Origin: Burkholderiales bacterium
GTDB taxonomy: Bacteria > Pseudomonadota > Gammaproteobacteria > Burkholderiales > WYBJ01
Direction of reading: 5' to 3'
Length of the DNA: 64,000 nucleotides
Assembly: GCA_022841915.1 (NCBI GenBank)
Contig: JALHQN010000021.1
Coordinates: 1-64,000 of the forward strand
Shown: positions 1 to 8,669 of the stretch, piece after piece
How positions within the stretch are numbered: position 1 is the stretch's first letter
Layout of the letters: each line of letters starts with the position of its first letter
The notes under the pieces: model-generated
What the model saw: the letters and a program-made list of their open reading frames with translations, nothing else
Databases searched by the model: none
Told to the model about the DNA's origin: nothing
Made by a program: the position numbers and the translations under genes

Positions 1-362
1 AGCGCGACGCACTGCGCCTCGGTGATCTTGTAGGTGGCGATGATGTCTTCGAACTTGAAGCCTTGCATCGTGCATACGGCAACGATGAACAGGCGCACGT
101 TCTCGACGATCTCCTGCTCTTGCTCGCGCTTCAGTTCGTTGATGAGCTTCGACTGCCGGGCCGTTCCGCGCGCGAGTTCGCCCAGATCGACCTGGATCAC
201 CGCGCAGATCTGCGCCAGGCGGCTCAGCGAGCAGTCGCGCTTGGCGAACATCTTCTTGACGGCGGACTCGGACATCTTCAACGCCGCCGCGAGATCCTGA
301 TACGTGATGCCGCGCGCTCGCAGATGTGCCCGCAAGGCTTCGAACAAGGTGTTGGTGATCAT
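1..362 (-). CDS. XRE-family helix-turn-helix regulator (3' end outside window)
   Basis: The gene starts at an ATG on the complement at 362, with GGAG eight bases upstream, and runs off the left edge after 120 visible codons. The first ~65 residues form a Cro/C1-type helix-turn-helix: a short N-terminal helix, then the helix pair around YQDLAAALKMSESAVKKMF, then SLSRLAQICAVIQVDLGELA. The rest is a charged helix (KREQEQEIVENV) leading into a second helical segment. It is divergent from the fused hydrolase at 565, and the shared upstream region carries repeated GGTACTT elements, so auto-regulation and control of the neighbour are plausible. The ligand or signal cannot be read from the visible part. 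Confidence 0.8.
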   Translation of the reverse strand, partial: MITNTLFEALRAHLRARGITYQDLAAALKMSESAVKKMFAKRDCSLSRLAQICAVIQVDLGELARGTARQSKLINELKREQEQEIVENVRLFIVAVCTMQGFKFEDIIATYKITEAQCVA

Positions 363-396
363 GCCGACGTCTCCTGCCGTTTGGCCACCCTGCGGA

Positions 397-438
397 AAGT
401 ACCACTTCTCGGTACTTCGAAGGAGTCTACCGGTACTT
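397..438. promoter_or_regulatory. Repeated GGTACTT operator-like elements
   Basis: AAGTACC at 397-403 and GGTACTT at 411-417 form an inverted repeat with a 7-bp spacer. GGTACTT occurs again at 432-438, 21 bp (two helical turns) after the second copy. The cluster lies between the divergent start codons of the XRE regulator (362) and the fused hydrolase (565). This is what a repressor dimer site plus an extra half-site would look like. Assignment to the XRE protein is inference. Confidence 0.45.
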
Positions 439-564
439 CAGAATCGTTTCTTGCACCCGATTTTGCCGAGCGGCACACTGCGCTCGCACTGAACTTCGTG
501 CGCAATCTCGGATGGCCTGAAAGTTCTCGATATGCCGACGCAGCACCCCGCCCAGGAGATCACC

Positions 565-2358
565 ATGCACGTTGCGGCAGCCAACCCCCATCCCAGCCCC
601 GTCCCGCTCCGTGCCGGCCGCAGCCTCGCCAAGCACAGCTTTGCCAGCCATGACGGCGTGGCACTGTTCTACCGCCACTGGAGCAGCTCGAGCCGCGGAT
701 CGCGGGGCGCAATCGTCCTTCTGCATCGCGACCACGAGCACTCCGGACGCATCGAGCACCTCGTCGACGAGATGGCCTTGGACGAATTCGATTTCTTCGT
801 CTGGGATGCGCGCGGTCACGGGTGCTCTCCGGGTACACGGGGCGACGCGTCCAGCGCAGCATCGCTAGTGAAGGATATCGACGCCTTCGTGCGGCACATC
901 GAGGATCGGCATGACGTTCCACCTCGACGCGTCCATGTGGTTGCCCAGGGGCGCAGCGCCTTGCTGGCCGCCGCTTGGGTCCACGACTACGGGCCGCCGA
1001 TCGCATCGGTCGTACTGGCCGCAGCGGCCTTCGGCAGCAAGGATCTCGCTTCCCTGGCGCCCTCCGCGCTGCGTGCGCTGCATGCCAGGCGCGGGAACTT
1101 CTTCCTGCGCACCTATGCGAAGGGTGTCGACCTCACTCGGGACCTGGCACGCAGCACATCGTATGAGAAAGACCCGCTCATCGCCCATTCGACGTCCTCG
1201 CGTCTGCTGATCGGCCTGCAGGAACTCGCCAAACGCGTTCTTGCCGGTGCTCACGCGATCGAGGTGCCCATCCAGATCTTGATCGCTGGCGACGACCGAG
1301 TCGTCCAGCGTCGGCCGCAACTCGAGTTCTACAACGCGCTTGGATCGACCGACAAATCATTCCACACCTTCGACGCCTTCCGGCACGACATCCTCGGCGA
1401 GCGGGACAGGCATCTGGCGCTCGACATCGTGCGTCGCTTCATAGAACGGCGCGCCGAACAGGACCTCGCTTCGCCGCATACGAACGATCGGACCGAGCGC
1501 AGCAAGCGCTTGACCTGGCCGGATGACCGCTCCGCCACGTCCTTGCAGCGAGCACGCCTGGCCGCCGCGCGCGCCTCGATGCGCACAATGGGTCGTCTGT
1601 CCGATGGCGCGCGTCTGGGCCTGTCAACGGGCTTCGATTCGACGCAATTTCTGGATTACGTCTGTCGCAACCGAGCGCAAGGCACCACCCTGCTGGGCCG
1701 CATGCTCGATCGCCGCTTCCTGGATGACAGCCAGGCGCAGAGTCTGCGCATGCGCAAGCTGCACATCGAGCACGCAATTCGCATGGCCGCAGATCGCATG
1801 CGCCGCGCCGGCTTGCCTGTAAAGATCGTGGATCTCTCGGCGAGCGGCGGTCGCGTCGTGCTCGACGCCGTCCAGGGCTTGCCGGTACTGCCCGATTCCG
1901 TGCTGCTCCACGATACCAGCCCGGCGAACGCCGCCCAATGCAACGCGATCATCGCCGAACGAAATCTGAAGACCATCGCGCGCTGCGTGCTGTCGCCGTC
2001 GCTGAACGAGCAATGGCTCGCATCGCTCGCGCCTTACAGCACGATCGCGATCGCCCCGCTGCACGATGGATCGTCGATGACGGCGCTATCCCTCGAGCGG
2101 CTGCTCCCGGGGCTGGCTCGAGCCATCCCCCGAGACGGATTCCTGATCTATACGAGCGGCCCTCACCGCACCGATTGGCTCTGGACCGTTGCAGGCAGCG
2201 GACCGGACGACTCGCCCAAGCAGGCGCTGCCGCGTTCGCCGACGCAGGCTCAACTGCACCGTCAAGTCGCTGCGGCGGGCTTCCGCAAAATCGATCAATG
2301 GACCGACGAGTGGGGCGGATTCAGCGTCGCACTCGCAGTGCGCACTCAGGCGTCATAG
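565..2358 (+). CDS. Fused alpha/beta hydrolase and class I methyltransferase, both sites apparently degraded
   Basis: 597 aa. The start is the ATG at 565 because AGGAGA lies six bases upstream; an in-frame ATG at 532 has no ribosome site. Residues ~25-300 are an alpha/beta hydrolase (LLHRDHEHSGR, WDARGHGCSPGTRGD, AAWVHDYGPPI). Residues ~340-595 are a class I SAM methyltransferase-like domain (FDSTQFLDYV, SVLLHDTSPAN, AGFRKIDQWTDEWG). This matches the known bifunctional hydrolase/methyltransferase family. From recall of that family, the nucleophile elbow should read AQSVG but here reads AQGRS, the oxyanion HRG reads HRD, and the SAM loop AAGHGR reads SASGGR. It may therefore be a non-catalytic paralogue. 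The family's usual lipid-metabolism neighbours are absent. Confidence 0.8.
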   Translation: MHVAAANPHPSPVPLRAGRSLAKHSFASHDGVALFYRHWSSSSRGSRGAIVLLHRDHEHSGRIEHLVDEMALDEFDFFVWDARGHGCSPGTRGDASSAASLVKDIDAFVRHIEDRHDVPPRRVHVVAQGRSALLAAAWVHDYGPPIASVVLAAAAFGSKDLASLAPSALRALHARRGNFFLRTYAKGVDLTRDLARSTSYEKDPLIAHSTSSRLLIGLQELAKRVLAGAHAIEVPIQILIAGDDRVVQRRPQLEFYNALGSTDKSFHTFDAFRHDILGERDRHLALDIVRRFIERRAEQDLASPHTNDRTERSKRLTWPDDRSATSLQRARLAAARASMRTMGRLSDGARLGLSTGFDSTQFLDYVCRNRAQGTTLLGRMLDRRFLDDSQAQSLRMRKLHIEHAIRMAADRMRRAGLPVKIVDLSASGGRVVLDAVQGLPVLPDSVLLHDTSPANAAQCNAIIAERNLKTIARCVLSPSLNEQWLASLAPYSTIAIAPLHDGSSMTALSLERLLPGLARAIPRDGFLIYTSGPHRTDWLWTVAGSGPDDSPKQALPRSPTQAQLHRQVAAAGFRKIDQWTDEWGGFSVALAVRTQAS

Positions 2359-2416
2359 TCCCGGATGCCGGCAGCCGCGGGATTCGCCCTCCGCGAGAAG
2401 CCGTACCGCTCGGCCC

Positions 2417-3397
2417 CTACTGCGCCAGCTTCGCCCCGGTGTCCTGCGCCACCTTGCGCCAGCGAGCCGATTCGGACGCGATCCGCTGCCGAAACTCCTC
2501 GACGGTGCTGCCCACGATCACGGTGCCGTCCCCCTCGAGCCTGGTGAAGATTTCCGGTGTCTTCGCGGCGCGCACGAACTCGGCATTGAGCCGCTGGATC
2601 AACTCCGGCGGCGTGGCGGCTGCGACGCCCACGCCTATCCATTGTTCGTAGTTGAAGCCCGGCGCCCCTTGTTCGGCCATCGTCGGCACATCGGGGAGCG
2701 CTTTGGAGCGCTCGGCCGTCGTCACGGCCAGGAGGCGCACCTTGCCTGCCTTGATGGTCGGCATCATCTGCGAGATGCCGCTCAGCGCGATCTGGACTTC
2801 ATTGGCCATCAGGGCCGTGCTCGCCGGCCCACCACCCTTGTAGTTGATGATCTGGACGTTGATGCCGACGATGCTGTTGTACCACTGCCAGCCGAGTTCG
2901 GCGAAGCTGCCCGCCCCCGAGGTTCCCACATTCACCTTGCCGGGATGGGCCTTGGCGTAGGCGATGTACTCCTTCATCGACTTGACCGGAAACGAAGGAT
3001 GCACGATCACGATGCTCGGGCGCCGGCTCAGCAACGAGACCGGCGCAATGTCCTTCAGCGGATCGTAGGGCAGATTGGGATACGACAGATTGCTGAACGT
3101 GAATGTCGGCGTGAGCATGATCGCAGTATGGCCATCGGGTGCGGACTTCACGACATAGTGCGTGCCGATGGTGGAACCGGCCCCGGGCTTGTATTCCACC
3201 ACCACCGGGCGCCCGAGATGCTCGCTCATCTTCTGCGTGTACATCCGAGTTTCGATGTCCACGGCCGCGCCCGGCTGCAATCCGACAACGACGGTCACAG
3301 GCTTGGTCGGCCAGGCACTCGCGGCTTGCCCGAAGGCAGCAGCGTGGGTCGCGAGGGCAGCCATGGCTGCCGCCAAGCGCAGAACATTGCTCTTCAT
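2417..3397 (-). CDS. Bug (TctC-type) periplasmic substrate-binding protein
   Basis: 326 aa, the usual family length. The ATG at 3397 follows a GGAGGAG ribosome site, and the product starts with a Sec signal peptide (MKSNVLRLAAAMAALATHA, cleavage near AFGQ). Bug landmarks are present: PGAGSTIGTHYVVKSAPDGH, YDPLKDIAPVS, GTSGAGS, YKGGGPA, LLAVTTAERSKALPDVPT. The first ligand loop reads GLQPGAAVD rather than the common PFxPGGxxD, so the ligand may be unusual. Bug proteins bind carboxylated solutes in the periplasm. It lies 86 bp downstream of the M20 peptidase in the same direction, so the two probably form an operon. No TctA/TctB genes are nearby. Confidence 0.9.
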   Translation of the reverse strand: MKSNVLRLAAAMAALATHAAAFGQAASAWPTKPVTVVVGLQPGAAVDIETRMYTQKMSEHLGRPVVVEYKPGAGSTIGTHYVVKSAPDGHTAIMLTPTFTFSNLSYPNLPYDPLKDIAPVSLLSRRPSIVIVHPSFPVKSMKEYIAYAKAHPGKVNVGTSGAGSFAELGWQWYNSIVGINVQIINYKGGGPASTALMANEVQIALSGISQMMPTIKAGKVRLLAVTTAERSKALPDVPTMAEQGAPGFNYEQWIGVGVAAATPPELIQRLNAEFVRAAKTPEIFTRLEGDGTVIVGSTVEEFRQRIASESARWRKVAQDTGAKLAQ

Positions 3398-3483
3398 GAT
3401 TTCTCCTCCGGAGGTCGTTATGGGAAACCCGCGCCTGCCCGCCACCGCATACTGCAGTCCGGCCAGCCGCTGGCGACTGCCGG

Positions 3484-4713
3484 TTACCGGCGTCGAGGCA
3501 ACTGCGGCTGCGTCGCACCCTCGATGCCAGCGAGGGTGAGAACCGTCAAGAAAGCATTCTGCGGCCCGAGATGACCGAGGGTCGGATCGAACCATTCAGT
3601 CAGCGAGTGATTGCCGCCGCTCTTGCCGCCGCCGGGAATCGCGATCGCCGGGATGCCCAGGCTGATCGGAATATTGCAGTCGGTGGAACTCGCACCGAAC
3701 TGCAGTTGTTCGATGCCCAGCGAGCGAACCGCGGCCACCGCGGCACGCACGATGGGCTGATCGCGCGGCTGCGTCCCCGCAGGGCGCGCGCCGAGATCCT
3801 CGATCGCCACGCTCAATTCGGAGGAATTCCAGCGGGCGTTCTCGTCCCGTGCCGAAGCTTCGATGATGGCGATGACCTCGGCGGCCGTTCTCTCGAGTTC
3901 ATCGGCGGCGTTCGAGCGCACGTCGACGTCCATCACCGCGTCCTCGGCGATCGCCGTCGCGCCGGTACCGCCTCGGACCCGGCCGACGTTGAACGTCGTC
4001 TTGGGATCCGCGGGCGTGCGCAGGTCCGCGATCCGGGCGATCGCGCGCCCCATCGCATGAACGGCGCTCGGCAAGCCGAAAGCCGCGAAACTGTGCCCGC
4101 CCGGCCCCTTGTAGGTGACTCGAAAGCGCCGGCTGCCAGTCGCGGCCAGGGTGATTCGCCCCATGTCGCCGCCATCGATGGAGATGAAGCCGTCGATCCC
4201 CGCATGCTCGCGAAAGAGCGCGCGCACGCCGCGCAGATTGCCCAAGCCTTCTTCACCGACGGTGCCGACGAACCAGACGTCGCCCACGGTGCGCAGTCCG
4301 GTCGCATCGAATGCCCGCGCAACGGAGAGCACGGCCGCCAGACCGCGGCTGTCGTCGCGGATCCCAGGCGCGATGTAGCGGCCGTCCTTCTGCGTGATCG
4401 TGAGATCGGTACCCTCGGGAAAGACCGTGTCGATATGCGCCGAGAGCACCAGCGCCGGTCCGCCGCAGCCTTTGCGCGTGCCGATCACATTGCCTTCGGC
4501 GTCGATGCGTGCATCGCTTACACCCGCTTCCGCGAGACGGTCGCGAAAGTACGCTGCACGAGCCTGCTCCTTGAAAGGCGCAGCGGGGATCGCCGTCATC
4601 GCCAGCTGCTCCTGCAACGTCTTGTTCGCATCGCTTTCCAGGAACGCGATCCCCCGCTGCACCAGGGGATGCGCCTTCACGGCGGCAAATTGCTGCTCGA
4701 GCGTATCGGACAT
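3484..4713 (-). CDS. M20-family zinc aminopeptidase/deacylase (peptidase T-like)
   Basis: 409 aa, cytoplasmic (no signal peptide). The ATG at 4713 follows AGGAGGAG. Metal-site signatures of clan MH are complete: SAHIDTVFPEG (H93, D95), GIRDDSRG (D120), and VGEEGLG (E154/E155, with the general base Glu first), then SIDGGDMG, GGHSF in the lid region, and GGNHS near the C terminus as the last ligand. The family hydrolyses peptides or N-acyl amino acids with two zinc ions. The likely job is to process a compound delivered by the downstream Bug protein. Peptidase T versus acylase/carboxypeptidase cannot be decided from sequence alone. Confidence 0.88.
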   Translation of the reverse strand: MSDTLEQQFAAVKAHPLVQRGIAFLESDANKTLQEQLAMTAIPAAPFKEQARAAYFRDRLAEAGVSDARIDAEGNVIGTRKGCGGPALVLSAHIDTVFPEGTDLTITQKDGRYIAPGIRDDSRGLAAVLSVARAFDATGLRTVGDVWFVGTVGEEGLGNLRGVRALFREHAGIDGFISIDGGDMGRITLAATGSRRFRVTYKGPGGHSFAAFGLPSAVHAMGRAIARIADLRTPADPKTTFNVGRVRGGTGATAIAEDAVMDVDVRSNAADELERTAAEVIAIIEASARDENARWNSSELSVAIEDLGARPAGTQPRDQPIVRAAVAAVRSLGIEQLQFGASSTDCNIPISLGIPAIAIPGGGKSGGNHSLTEWFDPTLGHLGPQNAFLTVLTLAGIEGATQPQLPRRR

Positions 4714-5261
4714 GGCTCCTCCTCATGAATGATTGACCGGTGCCGACGAGATCCCACGGAGCCCACGCCTCGTCCGGTTCATCGCTTTTGTTCGAGCACG
4801 CGCTACCCTGATCGGCCCTCGCCGCCGACAACCGCGTCTTGCCTCCCATGCCGGCACTGTCGAACTCGTGAGCATGCTGGCCGCAAGTAGTGTACCGATT
4901 CGGTTCGGGTGCATCCAGTCAGACGCCGACTCACGCGACACGTATGCGCCGACCTGCCAGGGCACCCGGAACCGAGTCCGGGGCCCTGCCTGTCCTGACC
5001 CCGCCTCAGCCGCAGCCGCAGCACGTCGCTTCGATGCCGCCGGGCGACGAAGCCCAGCGGCATCGCCGGAAAGAACGCTGTCCTGTCTGTGGGCTGAGGC
5101 CCGGGTCTCGGTTCGTCGCAAATCCTCGCCAAATTTCCAACCCGGCAAGGATACAATCCGACCTGCCATCGTATCTCGGCGACTTTCTTGCAGCTCGTGG
5201 CTGCGCCACGACACGATCAATAACGGCCCGCGCACCGCAGACGAATCACGAGACTTGCCCC
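4714..5261. other. Intergenic region between divergent peptidase and MFS genes
   Basis: 548 bp carrying both divergent promoters. Open frames read through it on both strands, but their translations have no recognisable domain and are Arg/Ala/Pro-rich, as expected for GC-rich non-coding DNA. TACAAT at 5152-5157 is a reasonable -10 hexamer for the MFS gene, although no convincing -35 element sits 16-18 bp upstream. No repeats or RNA gene were recognised. Confidence 0.5.
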
Positions 5262-6500
5262 ATGGAGGAGACCCCCGGCGCGGGCGATCACCCGCACTGG
5301 CGACGCAACACGCGCTCGCTTGCCCTCGGCAACGTGCTGATCAATATCGGCTGGAACGCCGCCTTCGCCTTCCTGCCCCTGATCGTCAAGAGCATGGGCG
5401 TCGAACAGAACCTGGCCCTCTGGGTCGGCGTAATGATGTTCGGCTACTACACCGTGAGCTGCATCTGTACGCCGATCTGGGGGGTGCTGGCCGACTACTA
5501 TGGTCGCAAGACCATGATCCTGCGCGCGGGCTTCGGCATGGCCACGGGTTTCACGGTGCTCGCATTGACCTCCAATCCGGTGGCCTTCGTGGTGGTCCTG
5601 ATCATCACGGGTTTCGCCAACGGCTACGTGCCCGCCGGCCAGGCGCTGATCGCCACCACCACGCCACGCCGCCACGTGGGCGGCGCGCTCGCCCTGACGC
5701 AAGCCGGCGCATCGACCGGAACGCTGCTCGGACCGATGTTCGGCGCGGCCTTGATCGGCGTGCTGCCCTCCATGCACTCGCTGTTCTCGTTCACCGGCAT
5801 CGCGATGTACGCGGCGGGCTTCATCGCGCTTTTTCTGGTGCGCGAGCACCATGTGCGTCCGTCGCATCCGTTGCGCATCGATCTGCGCGCCGACATGGCG
5901 CGCCTGCTGCAGGTGTCGGAGTTGAAGCTGCTCTACTTCCTGCAGGTGCTGTTCGCCTTCACCGTCTACGGGGCAGTGGCTATCGTCACCTTGTTCACGC
6001 TCGAGCTGCTCGAGCGCAAACCGGGCTTCGGCGCAATGAGCGTGGAGAGCTGGGTCGCTCTGATGGCGATCGGCTTCACCCTGGTCAGCATTCTCGTGCT
6101 GCCGTTCTGGGGCACAGTCCTGAATCGGCTGCCGGCCACACGCGTGCTCTCCATACTGCTGACGGGCACCTTGCTGACGAGCCTGCTGGTGCCCGTGGTC
6201 CGAGATCCCCTGGAGCTGCTGCTTGCACGCGTGGCGTTCGCGCTGTTCGTCTCCGGCCTGCCGCCGACGCTGATCCGCATGATCCGGGATCGCGCACCAC
6301 AGGGCATGGAAGCGCGGACCTTATCCTACGGGACGGCGGTCCAGCAGATCGGCAGCGCCACGGCACCCCTGATCGCCGGATTGCTCGCACCGTATCTCGG
6401 ACTGCGCGGCTATTTCGGGCTGGCGAGCATCCTGATCTTCATCGGCTGGATCCTATGGCGCAAGGTCGAGCGTCAGAGAGCCCCGGGCTCGCACGATTGA
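5262..6500 (+). CDS. MFS transporter
   Basis: 412 aa with about 12 hydrophobic segments, the standard major facilitator size. The frame is open for 124 codons upstream, but that part is Arg/Pro-rich with no membrane segments, and homology-like sequence starts at the ATG at 5262, so I place the start there despite a weak ribosome site. The MFS inter-helix 2-3 motif is visible as GVLADYYGRKTM, followed by PAGQALIATTTPRRHVGGA. It is probably a proton-driven exporter or small-molecule transporter in the inner membrane. It converges on the LLM oxidoreductase with 27 bp between stops. Substrate unknown. Confidence 0.85.
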   Translation: MEETPGAGDHPHWRRNTRSLALGNVLINIGWNAAFAFLPLIVKSMGVEQNLALWVGVMMFGYYTVSCICTPIWGVLADYYGRKTMILRAGFGMATGFTVLALTSNPVAFVVVLIITGFANGYVPAGQALIATTTPRRHVGGALALTQAGASTGTLLGPMFGAALIGVLPSMHSLFSFTGIAMYAAGFIALFLVREHHVRPSHPLRIDLRADMARLLQVSELKLLYFLQVLFAFTVYGAVAIVTLFTLELLERKPGFGAMSVESWVALMAIGFTLVSILVLPFWGTVLNRLPATRVLSILLTGTLLTSLLVPVVRDPLELLLARVAFALFVSGLPPTLIRMIRDRAPQGMEARTLSYGTAVQQIGSATAPLIAGLLAPYLGLRGYFGLASILIFIGWILWRKVERQRAPGSHD

Positions 6501-6527
6501 GCGCGGGGCGCGTTGCCGCCGAATCAA

Positions 6528-7466
6528 TCAGACCTTGAGCGATTCGCGAATCTTGGCGAACACTTCCAGCTGCTTGTCGTGCTCTCCGGCGAACCGCAGC
6601 ACCAGGGTACGCGCGCCTTCCTGCACGTACCCCGCGAGGAAATCCGCCGCCGCCGAGGCGGAACCGGAAAAACATGCCTGACGCTTCTTCAGCACGTCGG
6701 GGCGCTGGCCATAGTAGCCCGCCAGAAACTCGTTGATGCGCTGTTCGGCCTTGGCGGCATCGTCGTCGACCGCGATGGTGAGATATACAGCCGCCTCGAC
6801 ATCGTCGGGCTGACGCCCCGCTTCCTTCGCGACCGCCTGCACCTGGCGCCAGTGCTCGCCCCAGCGCTTCGCATCCGGCCCGGTGGGAAACCAGCCGTTG
6901 AAATGCTTGCCCGCCCGCTCCAGCGCTGCCGGGGCCGAACCGCCGCCCCAAATGGGCGGCCCACCCGCCTGATGAGGGATCGGCCCCAAGACGCCCTGCT
7001 CGACGTGCCAGCGTCCCTCCCAATCGACCGGTTTGCCTGTCCAAAGCGCACGGCATAGACGGATGCCTTCCATCAGGGTGCCGACCCGCTTCTCGAACGG
7101 CACGCCGGCCGCACGAAACTCGGCCCGCACGTTCGGCACGTCGCTGGCGATGCCTACCCCGATGATCACGCGCCCTGAACTTACCTGATCGAGCGTAGCG
7201 ATCTGGTGGGCAAGCAGCACCGGGTTGCGCAACATGGGCAGGAGAACTGCGGTGCCGAGCTTGACTCGCTTCGTGCGCCCTGCCACACCCGCCAGCAGGG
7301 TGATCGGCTCGTGCCGTGGGCGCGCAAGCAGCGAATCGCCGACCCAGACGGAATCGTAGCCCATGCTCTCCGCGCGCTCGGCCAGGCGCAGCAACGGCTC
7401 GCCCTCGGGACGCCCTTCCATGATCGATTCCCGGGTGGGCAACAAATAACCGATGCGCAGTGTCAT
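6528..7466 (-). CDS. LLM-class (luciferase-like) flavin-dependent oxidoreductase
   Basis: 312 aa. The ATG at 7466 follows AAGGAGAC. It reads as a bacterial luciferase-like TIM barrel: IGYLLPTRES at the N terminus, AERAESMGYDSVWVGDS, LGTAVLLPMLRNP, GRVIIGVGIASD, PPIWGGGSAPAALERAG and NGWFPTGPD. The family uses reduced FMN or F420 for monooxygenation or hydride transfer. No dedicated flavin reductase is adjacent. It is divergent from the radical SAM operon, with 207 bp between start codons, so shared regulation is possible but unproven. Substrate unknown. Confidence 0.87.
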   Translation of the reverse strand: MTLRIGYLLPTRESIMEGRPEGEPLLRLAERAESMGYDSVWVGDSLLARPRHEPITLLAGVAGRTKRVKLGTAVLLPMLRNPVLLAHQIATLDQVSSGRVIIGVGIASDVPNVRAEFRAAGVPFEKRVGTLMEGIRLCRALWTGKPVDWEGRWHVEQGVLGPIPHQAGGPPIWGGGSAPAALERAGKHFNGWFPTGPDAKRWGEHWRQVQAVAKEAGRQPDDVEAAVYLTIAVDDDAAKAEQRINEFLAGYYGQRPDVLKKRQACFSGSASAAADFLAGYVQEGARTLVLRFAGEHDKQLEVFAKIRESLKV

Positions 7467-7673
7467 GCTTGTCTCCTTGTCCGTCGAGCCCGATGCCGTG
7501 TTCCCGATTTTTACACCAGAACCCGAACGCCGGGTTGCCCTGGAAGACCGCTCGTCGGGTATGAAGTCCCGCGCGCCCGCGCAAAGTGGGCGAGATCATT
7601 GCGCGCACTGTAACCTCACGCGCGCTCGTATCGAATAGCATTGCAACACCCCTTTCGAACAGAGAACAAGCGC

Positions 7674-8669
7674 ATGCACCCGACCCTGCCTTTGCTGGCC
7701 CGCACCGACTTCCCGCCGATTCGGCGCCTGCGGCTCGACACCCTGCAGGTCAACTTGGGCTACAAGTGCAATCAGTCCTGCCTGCACTGTCATGTCAACG
7801 CCGGCCCCAACCGTACCGAGATGATGGATGCCGAAACGGCCGCGATCGTGCTCGAGGTCGTTCGTCGTCGCGGCGTCAAGACCCTCGACCTGACGGGAGG
7901 CGCCCCGGAATTGAGCCCGCATTTCCGCGCGCTGGTTCGGCAGGCACGTGCGAACGGGGTCAAGGTCATCGATCGCTGCAACCTCACCATTCTCTCCGAG
8001 CCCGGCCAGGAGGACCTCGCGGCCTTTCTCGCCGAACAAGGGGTCGAGGTCGTCGCGTCGCTGCCGTGCTACTCGGCCGCCAACGTCGACCGGCAGCGCG
8101 GTGACGGGGTGTTCGAGCGCAGCATCGACGGGCTTCGCGCCCTCAACGCCCTGGGCTACGGCCAAGGCGGCGCGCTGGTGCTCAATCTCGTCTACAACCC
8201 GCAGGGCCCTTCGCTGCCGCCCGCCCAAGGCCCCCTGCAGGCCGACTACAAGCGCGAATTGCTGACGCACTTCGGCATCCGCTTCGATCATCTGTTCGCC
8301 CTGACCAACATGCCGATCCAACGCTTCGGCAGCACGCTCGTGAGCAAAGGCACCTTCGCCGGCTACATGAAGCTACTGCGCGAGGCCTACCGCGAGGAGA
8401 ACCTCGAGGCGGTGATGTGCCGCACGCTCGTCAGCGTCGACTGGCAGGGCGATCTCTACGACTGCGACTTCAACCAGATGCTGGGGCTGCGCGCAAGGCT
8501 GCCCGAAACCTCGCGGCCTCACGTGCGCGATCTGCTGGTGGCCGATGCCGCCGGCGTGCCGATCCGCATCGCCGATCACTGCTACGGCTGCACCGCCGGG
8601 CAAGGCAGCAGTTGCGGCGGCGCACTCGAATCGGATGCCGTCGTCCATGCCGCTTCGGGAACCGCGTGA
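7674..8669 (+). CDS. arsS: ArsS-type radical SAM/Cys-rich protein
   Basis: 331 aa from the ATG at 7674; an in-frame TTG at 7641 is less likely. C32-x3-C36-x2-C39 (KCNQSCLHCH) is the radical SAM iron-sulfur motif, followed by LDLTGGAPEL. The C terminus has the Cys-rich signature of this family (CYGCTAGQGSSCGG) that in some members contains selenocysteine; here it is cysteine. Family members are called ArsS because a characterised homologue adds a 5'-deoxyadenosyl group to dimethylated arsenic in arsenosugar synthesis. No arsM methyltransferase is in this window, so the substrate here is open. It is the first gene of a tightly coupled operon and overlaps the next start by one base (TGATG). Confidence 0.85.
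   Translation: MHPTLPLLARTDFPPIRRLRLDTLQVNLGYKCNQSCLHCHVNAGPNRTEMMDAETAAIVLEVVRRRGVKTLDLTGGAPELSPHFRALVRQARANGVKVIDRCNLTILSEPGQEDLAAFLAEQGVEVVASLPCYSAANVDRQRGDGVFERSIDGLRALNALGYGQGGALVLNLVYNPQGPSLPPAQGPLQADYKRELLTHFGIRFDHLFALTNMPIQRFGSTLVSKGTFAGYMKLLREAYREENLEAVMCRTLVSVDWQGDLYDCDFNQMLGLRARLPETSRPHVRDLLVADAAGVPIRIADHCYGCTAGQGSSCGGALESDAVVHAASGTA

Noticed and set aside
4723-5235. 170-aa minus-strand frame upstream of the peptidase
   Set aside because: No recognisable domain, Arg/Ala-rich composition, and it covers the expected divergent promoter region.
4890-5261. N-terminal extension of the MFS transporter
   Set aside because: Arg/Pro-rich sequence without membrane segments; the transporter of normal length begins at 5262.
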